Source: Rhodospirillales bacterium
Lineage (GTDB): Bacteria; Pseudomonadota; Alphaproteobacteria; Rhodospirillales; JASLQF01
Direction: 5' to 3'
NCBI GenBank assembly: GCA_030744625.1
Contig: JASLQF010000001.1
Span: 1-64,000, forward strand
Length of the DNA stretch: 64,000 nt
Of this stretch, positions 1-10,425 are shown piece by piece. The notes beneath the pieces were generated by a model. It was not told the origin of the DNA. It did not search any database and saw only the letters and a list, made by a program, of their open reading frames with translations. Position 1 is the stretch's first letter; each line of letters starts with the position of its first letter. Position numbers and translations under genes: made by a program.

Positions 1-125
1 GTAGATAAAGGTCCACGGTGTACATCCTCACACCTTCCATCCCGAAAAGGATCGAAGGCTACAGGTGGCAGAGTTTTGCTCCGCCCGCGGCTGGTCAAAT
101 CCCGCCGCTTCCGTGGACTAGTTTG

Positions 126-344
126 TCACCGCCCGATACAGACCGAGACGGACCCGCCCCCCGGACCGTCGTCATCGACGATGGCGGGGATCTTGTTGTT
201 GGGGCTGATGGCCAGGAACTCAGGGGCGAACTGATCGCCCTTGCCGATATCGATCCACACGACCCGATACTCCAGCCCCGTCTCCTCGAGCATGATGTGG
301 ATCTTCTGGCCGTTCGGCGTGGTCGCGGAATAAAGGTCGATCAT
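126..344 (-). pseudogene. Truncated glutathione S-transferase N-terminal (thioredoxin-fold) domain
   Basis: Translation [72 protein letters not shown] matches the YfcG/Ure2p-like GST N-terminus, then stops where the helical domain should begin. Confidence 0.6.
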
Positions 345-465
345 GGGCGTTGCTCCTGTCCGGCTTGGCCGTATCGCGGGAAGTTTACCGTCGGCGCCGG
401 ACGGTTCGCGATATGCTTTCCGGCGAAACCAACAACAATGAATAGCGCAAACGGGGAGAAACGTC

Positions 466-1848
466 ATGGCCAGGAAGTTCGACGCCATCGTCATCGGCAC
501 CGGTCAGGCGGGACCGTCGCTGGCGGCGCGCATGACCAAGGAAGGGATGAAGACGGCGATCATCGAGCGCAAGCTGTTCGGCGGCACCTGCGTCAACGTC
601 GGCTGCATTCCCACCAAGACCTTGGTGGCCAGCGCCCGCGCCGCCTACATGGCACGACGCGGCGCCGACTTCGGCGTCGTCATCGACGGTGCCATCGGTG
701 TCGACATGAAACGTGTCAAGGAACGCAAGGACGGGGTCGTGCGGCAGTCCAACCAGGGGGTCACCAACTGGCTCAAGGACATGGACAACCTCACCGTCTA
801 CGAAGGCCATGGCCGCCTGGAGAGCGCAAATTCGGTGCGCGTCAACGGCGACCTGCTGGAGGCCGGGCGCATCGTCCTCAACGTCGGCGGGCGCGCCTTC
901 GTCCCCGACATGCCGGGCCTCGCCGACGTCGATTACCTCACCAACTCGTCCATCATGGACGTGGACTTCCTGCCAGAGCACCTGATCGTCGTTGGCGGCA
1001 GCTACATCGGCCTCGAGTTCGCCCAGATGTACCGCCGCTTCGGCAGCAGGGTCACGGTCGTCGAGATGGGGGACCGCCTGATCGGGCGCGACGACGAGGA
1101 CGTCTCGGACGCGGTCAGGGAGATCGTAGAGGGCGAAGGCGTCGACGTGCGCCTGGGCGCCGAGTGCATGAGCGTGGAGAAACGGGGCGGTGGGGTGGCG
1201 ATCAAGGTCTCGTGCGACGATGATAGCCCGGACGAGGTCGAGGGCTCGCACCTGCTGCTCGCCGTCGGCCGCCTCCCCAACACAGACGACCTGGGCCTGG
1301 ACAAGGCGGGCGTGGAAACCGACGGGCGCGGCTTCATCAAGGTCGACGACAAGCTTGGCACCAACGTTCCCGGCATCTGGGCGATCGGCGATGCCAACGG
1401 CCGGGGCGCCTTTACCCACACGTCCTACAATGATTACGAGATTCTCGTCGCCAACATGTTCGACGGCGATCGGCGCCGCGTCTCGGACCGCATCCTCGCC
1501 TACGGGCTTTTCATCGACCCGCCACTGGGGCGCGCCGGCATGACCGAGGGCGAGGTCCGCCAATCGGGGCGCGCCGCGTTGATCGGAAAGATGATGATGG
1601 CGCGCATCGGCCGCGCCCGCGAGCGCGGCGAAACCCAGGGCTTCATGAAAATCCTGATCGACGCGGAGACGGAAAAAATCCTCGGGGCGGCGGTCCTCGG
1701 CATCGGCGGCGACGAGGTCATCCATTCCGTGCTCGACATCATGTACGCCGGCGCGCCTTACACCGTGATCTCGCGCGCCACCCACATCCACCCCACCGTC
1801 ACCGAACTCATCCCGACCATGCTCCAGGACCTCAAGCCGTTGGAGTAA
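466..1848 (+). CDS. FAD-dependent pyridine nucleotide-disulfide oxidoreductase (mercuric reductase-like)
   Basis: [16 protein letters not shown] motif, [13 protein letters not shown] redox-active disulfide, second NAD-binding fold, C-terminal dimerisation domain ([11 protein letters not shown]). Confidence 0.9.
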   Translation: MARKFDAIVIGTGQAGPSLAARMTKEGMKTAIIERKLFGGTCVNVGCIPTKTLVASARAAYMARRGADFGVVIDGAIGVDMKRVKERKDGVVRQSNQGVTNWLKDMDNLTVYEGHGRLESANSVRVNGDLLEAGRIVLNVGGRAFVPDMPGLADVDYLTNSSIMDVDFLPEHLIVVGGSYIGLEFAQMYRRFGSRVTVVEMGDRLIGRDDEDVSDAVREIVEGEGVDVRLGAECMSVEKRGGGVAIKVSCDDDSPDEVEGSHLLLAVGRLPNTDDLGLDKAGVETDGRGFIKVDDKLGTNVPGIWAIGDANGRGAFTHTSYNDYEILVANMFDGDRRRVSDRILAYGLFIDPPLGRAGMTEGEVRQSGRAALIGKMMMARIGRARERGETQGFMKILIDAETEKILGAAVLGIGGDEVIHSVLDIMYAGAPYTVISRATHIHPTVTELIPTMLQDLKPLE

Positions 1849-1867
1849 GGCGATCACGGGCGCTTGG

Positions 1868-4000
1868 CTACACGTCGTCCTCGATCTCGATCGGTCGCGG
1901 CGCGGCGCCGGCCTCGTGGATCTCCCACATGCGCGCGTACGCCCGCTCGAGGTTGCCGGCGAACCGGGGTGTATCGAATAGCGGCGCCTCACGTCGGCAT
2001 TCGCCAACCCGGTCGCGGAGCGCCGCCAGCTCGTCGGGCGCGCCCGCCAGGCGCATGGCCATGGCCTCGTAGTCTTCGAGGCCTTCGGCGATCAACTCGG
2101 GGATTCCCGCCGCCGCCAGGATGCTCGCCGATACCCGCGAGGCGAAGTGGCGGCCCTTCAAGGCGACCACGGGAAGGCCCGCCCACAGCGCGTCGCTGGT
2201 CGACGTGTGGCCGTTGTAAACGCGGGTGTCGAGGGCCAGGTCGGAGCACCCGAGCCGCGCCAGGTGTTCGTCCTTGGGGAGCTTCCGGGCGAAGACGAGG
2301 CGTGCCGGGTCGATGCCGCGGGCGGCGGCTTGGCGCTTCAGGTTGTCCTCGGCCGGGACGTTCGCCTGCAACAGCCACAAGACGCTTCCCATGACGCCAT
2401 CGAGCAGCCTCATCCACACATCGAACATGACGGGCTCGAACTTGAGGGCTTGGTTGAGCGAGCAGTAGACGAACCCGTCTTCCGGAAGGTCGAGGCCGGA
2501 CCGTGTGAATTGCTTCTTCGAGATGGGGGTGGAACGGTCGTTTACCTGGTAGCAGTGGGGCAGGCGGGCCAACGCCTCGCTGTAGAACGCGGCGTGGTCC
2601 GGCGGGCTGACCATGGCGTCGGTGATGACGTAATCGAAGAAGTCGGCGCCCGACGTTCCCGGGAATCCCAGGTACGTCGCCTGCACGGGTGCCGGGCGAA
2701 GCGCCGCGACGCCGAGCCGGTGTCCCTCGGTGTGGCCGTTTACGTCGATGAGGATGTCGATGCCGTCCTCGAAGACGCGCCGCGCCGCCTCGGCGTCGTT
2801 GAGCCCGCTGATGTCGACGAAGCGGTCGCTGCCTTCCTCCACCTTGCGGCGGTAGGCGCTGGCGTCATCATCCCCGGACGAATAGGCGTAGACCTCGAAC
2901 CGCTCCCGGTCATGCTCGGCGAAGAGGCCGCCGATGAGATGCCCGACGGGGTGGTTGCGGTAGTCGCTCGACAGGTAGCCCAGCGTGATCTTTTTATTTT
3001 CGGCCCGTCCCGGGGGCCGTTCGAACACCGTCCCCAGCGCCGCCGCGCGGCGCCCCACGCCGCGGCTCCACAAGCGGGCTACGTCGAAGTTGACGGCCGG
3101 ATCGTCGCACCGCGTCATGTTGAGGAAAGGGGTCTCGCCAGGCTGGCGGTCCACGGCGATGGCGGTTGCCGTCGCGGCGTCCACCTTGGAGCCCAGGGCC
3201 GCCATCGCCTCCCACCAACAGGCGCGCTGATAAAGCAACAGCAGGCCAGCCGCCGCCTCGCCGTGGCCGGGGTCGAGCTCGAGGGCGCGCTCCAGGCTGG
3301 CCATGGCCTCGGCCAGTTTCCCCTGGCCGGCCAGGGTGATGCCAAGATTGTTGTGGGCCGCCGCGAAGTCGGGGGCGATCTCCAGCGCCCTTTGGAAACA
3401 TTCGACCGCCGCTTCCGTCTCGCCGCCGGTCATCAGCATGTTGCCGAGGTTGTTGTTGGCCTCGGCGAAGAGGGGATCGGCCTTCACGGCGTGCCGGTAC
3501 GAGGCCACCGCTTCCTCCGCCAGGCCCTGTTCCTTGAGCACGTTTCCCAGGTTGTTGTGGGCTTCGGCGTAATCCGGATTGGTTTCGACGGCCCGCCGGT
3601 AATGGCCGGCGGCTTCATCGAGGTCGCCGGTCTCAACCAGCGCGTTGCCGAGGTTGTGGTGGGCCGCGGCGTACGCGGGGTCGATCTCCAGGGCACGGCG
3701 GTACGAAGCGATGGCTTCGGGAGCGCGCCCCAGGGCCTTCTGGGCAACCCCCAAATTGAGCAGGAAATGGGCGTTGGGCGGCGCCTTGGCGATGGCCTCG
3801 GTAAAGAGCGCCACCGCCTGCTCGTGGCGGCCCGCCTGATGGGCGAGCAGGCCCATTAGATCAAGCACCTGTCCATTACCCGGGTGGGTTTCGAGGACCC
3901 GCCGGTAAAGGGCCTCGGCGTCGGGCAGCCGTCCCGCCTGGTGATGCTCGACCGCCGCCCGCAGCAGGGCTTCGGGATCCTCTCCCATGCGCGCTGTCAT
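1868..4000 (-). CDS. TPR repeat protein with SPINDLY/O-GlcNAc transferase-like C-terminal domain
   Basis: Serial TPR units (AEAHNNLGNVLKEQG...) followed by GYLSSDYRNHPVGHL ... YNGHTSTSDALWAGLPVVALKG typical of bacterial OGT-like proteins. Confidence 0.85.
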   Translation of the reverse strand: MTARMGEDPEALLRAAVEHHQAGRLPDAEALYRRVLETHPGNGQVLDLMGLLAHQAGRHEQAVALFTEAIAKAPPNAHFLLNLGVAQKALGRAPEAIASYRRALEIDPAYAAAHHNLGNALVETGDLDEAAGHYRRAVETNPDYAEAHNNLGNVLKEQGLAEEAVASYRHAVKADPLFAEANNNLGNMLMTGGETEAAVECFQRALEIAPDFAAAHNNLGITLAGQGKLAEAMASLERALELDPGHGEAAAGLLLLYQRACWWEAMAALGSKVDAATATAIAVDRQPGETPFLNMTRCDDPAVNFDVARLWSRGVGRRAAALGTVFERPPGRAENKKITLGYLSSDYRNHPVGHLIGGLFAEHDRERFEVYAYSSGDDDASAYRRKVEEGSDRFVDISGLNDAEAARRVFEDGIDILIDVNGHTEGHRLGVAALRPAPVQATYLGFPGTSGADFFDYVITDAMVSPPDHAAFYSEALARLPHCYQVNDRSTPISKKQFTRSGLDLPEDGFVYCSLNQALKFEPVMFDVWMRLLDGVMGSVLWLLQANVPAEDNLKRQAAARGIDPARLVFARKLPKDEHLARLGCSDLALDTRVYNGHTSTSDALWAGLPVVALKGRHFASRVSASILAAAGIPELIAEGLEDYEAMAMRLAGAPDELAALRDRVGECRREAPLFDTPRFAGNLERAYARMWEIHEAGAAPRPIEIEDDV

Positions 4001-4211
4001 CGCCCCGACAGGTGGGCGCTCCCTGTGGCTTTGCCGCCACCAAATGTGACCCCTCCCGGCACCCCGACGAGGCGCTGGACGGTATATCCGAAGTTACCAG
4101 GAATGCGCGCCGCTGGCCACGCGGCGAATATGCGCGCCGCCTCTTGGGCACGCCGGATGGTGGGGCCGGGAACCTCCGCGGGCCGTGGCGGAGGATCCCG
4201 CCGGCGCGCCC

Positions 4212-4598
4212 TCAGAAAGCGCCGAGGACCGACGCGATCTTGCCTTTGAGCGTCTCCGCGTTGAAGGGTTTGACGATGTAGTTGGATACCCCCGCCTGTT
4301 TCGCGGCAACCACGTTCTCGGTTTTGCTTTCGGCGGTGATCATGATAAACGGCAGGTGCTTCAGACTGTCGTCGCCGCGCACCTCGCGCAGCAGCTCGAT
4401 GCCGGTCATCGGCTCCATGTTCCAGTCGGAAATCACGAAATCGAAACTGTCGCTCTGAAGCATCGTCAACGCCTGTTGCCCATCGCTGGCTGCATCCACG
4501 TTCGTGAACCCAAGCTGCTTCAACAGGTTCGTCAGGATTCGCTGCATGGTGTTGTAGTCGTCGACTACCAAGAATTTCATATTCATATCAACTGCCAT
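4212..4598 (-). CDS. CheY-like chemotaxis response regulator
   Basis: LVVDDYNTMQRILTNLLKQLGF ... DFVISDWNMEPMTGIELL ... MITAES ... KPFNAETL. Confidence 0.9.
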   Translation of the reverse strand: MAVDMNMKFLVVDDYNTMQRILTNLLKQLGFTNVDAASDGQQALTMLQSDSFDFVISDWNMEPMTGIELLREVRGDDSLKHLPFIMITAESKTENVVAAKQAGVSNYIVKPFNAETLKGKIASVLGAF

Positions 4599-4714
4599 GG
4601 TCTTAACCTTTCCTTGTCGACAGCGAATTCATCAATTACGTGAATCCTAAATAACTCGCTTCCGGCGGCACTGGCAACCAACGGCCAACGCCCACACCGC
4701 GTGAGTCTTCGGTA

Positions 4715-5857
4715 TCAATTCAGTGCCGCGAGCATGGGTGCGGAGTCCTCGATGTTCTGAATGGTGTCGATGCCCGGCTTTATGTCGGACATAATGAACT
4801 CTGCGCGCTTGACCGGACCGCCCACGTCCTTCTCCGGGAATAGGCGCGCCCAGGCATCCATCTTGACGCTGAGCGCGCACAACACGCCGCCGATGGTGGT
4901 GTGGTAGTCCTTGATCAGCTTTTCCACCTGCCGGAAGCGCTCCGCGGTGATGTTGTCCCACATGTTTCCGGTCGAGCGGTCGAAGTTCTCGAAACGGCCC
5001 GTGATGGCGGCCAGCATCCCGTTCACCGTGGATTCGATCATATCGCACGTTTGCATCAGGCTATGATCGTTCTTGAGCTGCCAGTTGGTCCGCAAATCGT
5101 CGAACGAGGCAATCATTCCGCTGATGGCGGGCTCGATGGCGTCCAGGCACTGGCGGTAATAGGACAGGGAAAGGAAGATGTCTCCATAGTCCTCGAGGAA
5201 CTTGGGGACGTCTTGCAGCTTTACGCCAAGCTTGTCGGCCATGGTCTGCAGCTTTTGCCGCGCCTTGGCGATGTCGGGATCGCGAAACAGGGCGATGACG
5301 TCCTCGAAATCCTGGATGGAAACGTCGTCGTCTCCGAATATCTGCATGATCAGGGGGCGCGTGAAGGCCGTCATGTACTCGCTGAGTTCTCCGGCCTTCT
5401 CTTCCGACAACCTGAGTTCATCGTAATTGTTGACGGGAATTTCGAGTTCGCGGAGCGTCAGGCGCAGGCTATAGACGTCATAGCTGCTGGCCAGCCCCAG
5501 CTTGCGCAGCATTATGAGATCGGGGTGCGGCTGGTCTTCCGGCCACCCGAACTCCAACGCCAGGTTCTCGATGCCGATTTGTCCGCTGCCGGCTTGTTCG
5601 TCCTCGAATAGTTCGATGACGCCTTTCAGGCGGACATTCTTGATGAGCCGCGCCCGCTTCAGGGCCGTGGTCTCCAGCGGAAGGATAAACAGTGGAAGGA
5701 TGTGCAGGGAATCGCGATCCGAGTCCTCCGCTTTCACGTCCGGCGCTTTCACGTCCGGCGCTTCCAGGTCTGGCGCTTCCACCGGATCTTGCATGACTAT
5801 ATCCGCCCGCATTCCCTCGCACCGCATCAGCTCAAGCGCCACGGAGGCGCCGAGCAC
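4715..5857 (-). CDS. Hypothetical protein upstream of the CheY gene
   Basis: 380-aa ORF, co-directional with the CheY gene; no family recognised by eye. Confidence 0.6.
   Translation of the reverse strand: MLGASVALELMRCEGMRADIVMQDPVEAPDLEAPDVKAPDVKAEDSDRDSLHILPLFILPLETTALKRARLIKNVRLKGVIELFEDEQAGSGQIGIENLALEFGWPEDQPHPDLIMLRKLGLASSYDVYSLRLTLRELEIPVNNYDELRLSEEKAGELSEYMTAFTRPLIMQIFGDDDVSIQDFEDVIALFRDPDIAKARQKLQTMADKLGVKLQDVPKFLEDYGDIFLSLSYYRQCLDAIEPAISGMIASFDDLRTNWQLKNDHSLMQTCDMIESTVNGMLAAITGRFENFDRSTGNMWDNITAERFRQVEKLIKDYHTTIGGVLCALSVKMDAWARLFPEKDVGGPVKRAEFIMSDIKPGIDTIQNIEDSAPMLAALN
5731..5790. repeat. 15-bp tandem repeat (about 4 units) in the N-terminal coding region
   Basis: tccggcgctttcacg tccggcgctttcacg tccggcgcttccagg tctggcgcttccacc; encodes EAPDLEAPDVKAPDVKAED. 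Confidence 0.7.
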
Positions 5858-6042
5858 ATGAGAATTCTCTTATCAGTGATCTAAATTTATGCTTCTAGTT
5901 CAGGGTTTAAAACTAACTCTTCGTATAGTTATGCCATCCAATTGGCTTAGTAAGGCCTATACCAAGGTATTGGTCCGAAAGGGCAATCCGCGTAACCGGG
6001 CGCCGCCGCCGTTCCCCCGCCCGATGCACACCGCGACCATGA

Positions 6043-7074
6043 TTGAGCGCCATAGCACCCGGTGATAGAAAGAACGATGCCCATCCACAGCCGACATGGG
6101 CGCGGCTAAAGCTGCCGAAACCGGCGCCTCCATTTTGCGAAAGGCCTGTCTTGTCCGCATCGATCGCCATCGTGTCCGCCGCCGATTCAGGATATTTCCG
6201 GCTGCTCAAGGGGCTCGTGTTGTCCCTGGAAGCCGTGCGCGGCCGGTTCCCCTTCGACCTTTGCATATTCGACCTCGGCCTCACGTCCGATCAAAGGGCG
6301 TTCTTGGACACGCACTGCCAGGCCGTGACGCGGCCCGGTTGGGATATCGCGTTTCCCGCCATGGACAAGGCACCCGATCACTACAAGGCGATGGTTTCCC
6401 GACCCTTCATCCCCCGCCACTTTCCCGGTTACGATATCTACCTGTGGCTCGACGCGGACGCATGGGTGCAGGACCCCGCCGTGCTCGATGTCTATGTTCG
6501 GGCGGCGCGGCGCGGCCACATCGCCATCGCCGCCCAGATCGACCGCGCCTACAAGGGCGCCTACAAGCGCGGCAAGCTGTTCGGCTGGACCCACAACCAC
6601 AAGCACTACCGGCTGGGATTCGGCTGGCGTGTCGCCGACCGTTTCGGTCCCTATCCCATTCTCAACAGCGGCGCGTTGTCCATCCCCGGGACGGCCAAGC
6701 ACTGGTCACTGTGGGCCGACGCCTTGAGGCAAGCGCTGCAACGTAGCCGGCACAAGCTGATTGAGCAGACGGCGCTGAACCTGGTTCTGTACCAGCACCG
6801 CGCCGACGTCGCCATTCTGCCGGCCTATTGCAACTGGCTATGCGACGCCGCGACGCCTTGCGTCGATGACGACAACGGCCTTCTCGTGGAACCGTTCGAG
6901 CCTCATCAACCCCTTGGCATCGTCCATCTGGCCGGCGATTTCGAAAGGGAGGAAGAGCTCGATCTGCGTTCCATTGCCGGACGCGAGGTGCGCGCCAGAC
7001 TCACGTTCGAGGAGTGGATGGCAAGGCGGGCGTCTCTGTTCCCCGCTGCGGCCCCATCGCCGGCCAAGGTCTGA
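6043..7074 (+). CDS. Glycosyltransferase-like protein (GT8-like)
   Basis: IAIVSAADSGYFRLLKGLVLSLE ... YDIYLWLDADAWVQDP (DxD-like) ... YPILNSGALSIP; start codon uncertain. Confidence 0.6.
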   Translation: MSAIAPGDRKNDAHPQPTWARLKLPKPAPPFCERPVLSASIAIVSAADSGYFRLLKGLVLSLEAVRGRFPFDLCIFDLGLTSDQRAFLDTHCQAVTRPGWDIAFPAMDKAPDHYKAMVSRPFIPRHFPGYDIYLWLDADAWVQDPAVLDVYVRAARRGHIAIAAQIDRAYKGAYKRGKLFGWTHNHKHYRLGFGWRVADRFGPYPILNSGALSIPGTAKHWSLWADALRQALQRSRHKLIEQTALNLVLYQHRADVAILPAYCNWLCDAATPCVDDDNGLLVEPFEPHQPLGIVHLAGDFEREEELDLRSIAGREVRARLTFEEWMARRASLFPAAAPSPAKV

Positions 7075-7092
7075 TCCGAAGGCGTCCTTCGA

Positions 7093-7686
7093 CTAGGCGC
7101 CGCCGGCTCCGCCCGCAAGCGCTTCTTCGAGCAGACGGGTGGTTGTGTTTTCGCCGAGGTCGGGAAAGCACGCCGCGAGAATCGTCCGCAAGTGCCCGCA
7201 TTGTCCCGTGTCCGGCGTCTTTGCCAATTGGCGCAGGTAGGCGACCAGGTTGGCCGCGGCGTCGGCGGCCCGCTGGCCGGGCGCGCCGCCGGTCGGCCGC
7301 GGCGGCGGAAAGGCCTTGGCCAACAGAATTTGTTCGGCGTGCTCGGCCTCGATTTCGATCGCCGCGACGCTTTTGCGCAGCGCCTCGGTTCGATCCTTGG
7401 GAATTCCCTCGAAGCCCCGTTTCAGCCTCCGCCGGGCGGCACGCAACGCCCCCACGACCTCGTCTTGCCACGGTGCAACCATTTCGGCCGCCCGGCCAAG
7501 AAGGCGCGATTCCAGGGCTCCGCCCCCGGAGGCGCCGACCCAGCAGCAATAGAGCACCATGTTCACATCGGCGCCGCGTTCATCCTGAAGCGCCAAACAT
7601 GCCTCGGCCACGCCCTCGCTCCTATAGACCCGTAGCGAGAACTCCCAAAACGGATGGGTCGCGTCATCCAGTGGCTGCATGAACAT
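7093..7686 (-). CDS. TIGR02444 family protein
   Basis: FWEFSLRVYRSEGVAEACLALQDERGADVNMVLYCCWVG. Confidence 0.75.
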   Translation of the reverse strand: MFMQPLDDATHPFWEFSLRVYRSEGVAEACLALQDERGADVNMVLYCCWVGASGGGALESRLLGRAAEMVAPWQDEVVGALRAARRRLKRGFEGIPKDRTEALRKSVAAIEIEAEHAEQILLAKAFPPPRPTGGAPGQRAADAAANLVAYLRQLAKTPDTGQCGHLRTILAACFPDLGENTTTRLLEEALAGGAGGA

Positions 7687-7836
7687 TGTTTCGTTGTTGG
7701 GCGCCGGAGCCCCGTATCCCGCCGTTGCCGCGGGTAATTCCTTAAATCTCGGAATTTATTAGTGGAATTTACCTGATCATGATACTAGATTCCCCGTTCA
7801 CCCTTCCACACAACGATAATTGAGGGAATATCGGCC

Positions 7837-9138
7837 ATGCCGAGGAGGGGCTGGCGAGGCATTGTTTTCGCGGTGATGGCGTTTGTTATGGTGGCCAGTT
7901 ATGGCACCGTAGCCCATGCGCAATCGCTGCAGGAAACCCTCGCTCTCGTAATCCACGACCACAAGCGCATCCGCGCCGCCGAAATGGATTTGGCGTCGGC
8001 CAGGGACACGGCCATCGCGTCCCTCGGGGATTGGTTCCCGACGCTTGACATGACCGCCCTCTACGGGTTCGAGAGGCAAAGAAAACCCGATTCCGCCGAC
8101 ACCGATTTCTTCCCCCGCCAGATCGATTTCACGCTCACCCAGCTCCTGTGGGACTTCGGGGCGACCAACGGGACGATCCGTGCCGCCAAGCGCACCTATG
8201 ACCAAGCCCAGGCCACCCTCACCTCGACCCTCCAGGCCGTCGTCCTGGAGGGCGTCACCGCGCACGTCAACCTGATCCGGGCCAACGAACTGCTGCGTTT
8301 CGCCCTCATGTCGGAGGAGAACATCAAGCGCCAGACGGAGCTTGAGGACGCGCGGGTGCAACGGGGCGCCGGCTTTTCCACCGACGTTCTGCAGGCCAAG
8401 ACCCAGTTGGCGGGCTCCCAGGCGCGGCGCGTTCAGGCGGAAGGTACCTTGCAAAACGCCCGCAACCGCTATCGCGCCGTGTTTTACCGGGACCCTGGCG
8501 ACCTTCAGTCCCTGGTCAAGCCAAGGCCTCCGATCGACATGCTGCCCTCGTCGCTCGACGAAGCGATCGAGATATCCATGGAAAACAACCCCCAGCTCAA
8601 GGCCCAGTTGATCGCCGCCGACATCGCGCGGGAGACGGTCAACCAGACGCGGGCCACCGAGCTGTTTCCATCCCTGAGCGCAGTCGGATCGAGCACGTAC
8701 AAGCAGGACGTCCAAGGCACGCGCAATTTCAAGGGCGAGCAGCTCATCAAGGTGGAGTTGACGTATTCGCTCAACCTGGGGATGACCCAGGTCAATACCC
8801 TGCGTGCCTCGAAGAGCGCCTTCTCGGCGGCGGAAGACCGCTATGGCGACGCCCGCACCCAGATCGAGGAGGCGGCCCGCAACGCCTGGCAAAACTTCCT
8901 GACGGCGAAGGATAACGCCGAGGCCCTGCGCAACCAGGCCAACATCGCCAACGAGTTCCTGGAACTGGCCCGCAAGGAGCGTCAGCTCGGGCGGCGCTCC
9001 CTGATCGACGTGCTGGCCGGCGAGACGGCCTTGATCAACGCCAACAGCGACGCCGTTTCGGCCGAAACCGACGTGATGCTGGCGGTGTACAACCTGACCA
9101 GCGTCATGGGCTTCCTGGAACTCGACGTGATCGAGTGA
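7837..9138 (+). CDS. TolC family outer membrane efflux/secretion protein
   Basis: Signal peptide; SLQETLALVIHDHKRIRAAEMDLASARD; duplicated OEP pattern (AQTQLAGSQARRVQAEGTLQNARNRYRAVF; RQLGRRSLIDVLAGETALINA). Confidence 0.85.
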   Translation: MPRRGWRGIVFAVMAFVMVASYGTVAHAQSLQETLALVIHDHKRIRAAEMDLASARDTAIASLGDWFPTLDMTALYGFERQRKPDSADTDFFPRQIDFTLTQLLWDFGATNGTIRAAKRTYDQAQATLTSTLQAVVLEGVTAHVNLIRANELLRFALMSEENIKRQTELEDARVQRGAGFSTDVLQAKTQLAGSQARRVQAEGTLQNARNRYRAVFYRDPGDLQSLVKPRPPIDMLPSSLDEAIEISMENNPQLKAQLIAADIARETVNQTRATELFPSLSAVGSSTYKQDVQGTRNFKGEQLIKVELTYSLNLGMTQVNTLRASKSAFSAAEDRYGDARTQIEEAARNAWQNFLTAKDNAEALRNQANIANEFLELARKERQLGRRSLIDVLAGETALINANSDAVSAETDVMLAVYNLTSVMGFLELDVIE

Positions 9139-9175
9139 GGCGGCGAAGGCGACACGCCGCGGCCACGTGCTTCAC

Positions 9176-10033
9176 CTATTTTTTCGGCTTCTTCAGGGGC
9201 TTCCATCCGGCGGCCATCTGTTCGGCCTTGGCGCGTTTTCCGATGGACATGGTGGCGGCTAGCTCATCGCGGGCCTTTCCGGCGGACCGAACGCCGGCTC
9301 GCGTCGCCAACGTCAACCACATGAGGGCCTTTACCGCATCCTTGGCGACGCCCTCGCCGCGCGCCAAGCGGATGCCTATGTGGTTTTGCGCCCTTGCGTG
9401 GCCCTGTTCGGCGGCGGCCAAAAACCAACGCGCCGCCGACTTCAAGTCCTTGCCGACCCCCTGGCCGTCGCGATACCTCTTGCCGACTTTGTACTGCGCC
9501 TTGTCGAAACCGAGCTCGGCCGCCCTGCCGATCCACAGGAAGGCCTTTCTGTCATCCTTGGGCACGCCGTTGCCGAACTCGTAGAGCTTGCCCAGCGAGT
9601 ACTGGGAGCGCGCCAGCCCCTTGTCGGCCGCCTTCTTGAGCCACACCGCCGCCTTCTTTAAATCCTGCTTGACAGCCTTTCCCAGGATATAGGCGAGCGC
9701 CACCTTGTGCTGCGCCTCGAGGTGGCCCTGATCGGCCGCCCTGGTAAACCACTCCAATGCCTTTTTGCGGTCCTTGGGCACCCCCGACCCCTCGCTGAAC
9801 GCCGTTCCCAGGCCGTACTGGGCGTCGGCGTTGCCGGCCGCGGCCAGCCCACGCCATTCCTTGAGGGCGCGCTCGAAGTCCCCGGCCTCGTAGGCGCGCG
9901 CGCCGTCCTCGAAGCCGGCCCGCGACTGGGATGGCGGCACCGCCAGCCAGGCGACGGCGCCCAGCACCACGACCAACAACGCGTCCCTCGCCAAGAGAGC
10001 CAAGCACCGCGCCATATAAGTTCCTTTCCGCAT
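9176..10033 (-). CDS. Sel1-repeat protein
   Basis: Repeated GNADAQYGLGTAFSEGSGVPKDRKKALEWFTRAADQG units. Confidence 0.9.
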   Translation of the reverse strand: MRKGTYMARCLALLARDALLVVVLGAVAWLAVPPSQSRAGFEDGARAYEAGDFERALKEWRGLAAAGNADAQYGLGTAFSEGSGVPKDRKKALEWFTRAADQGHLEAQHKVALAYILGKAVKQDLKKAAVWLKKAADKGLARSQYSLGKLYEFGNGVPKDDRKAFLWIGRAAELGFDKAQYKVGKRYRDGQGVGKDLKSAARWFLAAAEQGHARAQNHIGIRLARGEGVAKDAVKALMWLTLATRAGVRSAGKARDELAATMSIGKRAKAEQMAAGWKPLKKPKK

Positions 10034-10425
10034 CTCCGTGCAGTCCCCAAGCGGAAGCGGCGCACCGCCAATGGCGTGTCCGCAATCCTACTATAACGTC
10101 ACCGGCCCCCGCCGCGCCAGCGCCGTCGGGATCGCCGTCCCCCGGTCCGGAGGTATCGCAGGGCGATTTCAGGGCGCGCCAATTAGCCCATCCATCTAAT
10201 TCCTTCGGCTGTGATCCTGATCACTGCTCGAATTCTCGTCCGCGGTTACCATATGTAAATAATCCGACGGTATAGTTTGATCATTAATGACGGGCTCCCG
10301 GCACCAGAGAGCAATCGTCGCGAACGTGGCGGGAGTACGTGGAATTGTTTGATTCCAATGCGGTTTATGCGTAATCGCCAAGCAGGCCCACCCCCGTCGC
10401 CCGGAAATTATCAAGGGGTGAACCA

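Noticed and set aside
2147-3859. 570-aa plus-strand ORF opposite the TPR/OGT-like gene
   Set aside because: Antisense shadow of a well-supported CDS; composition typical of GC-driven open frames.
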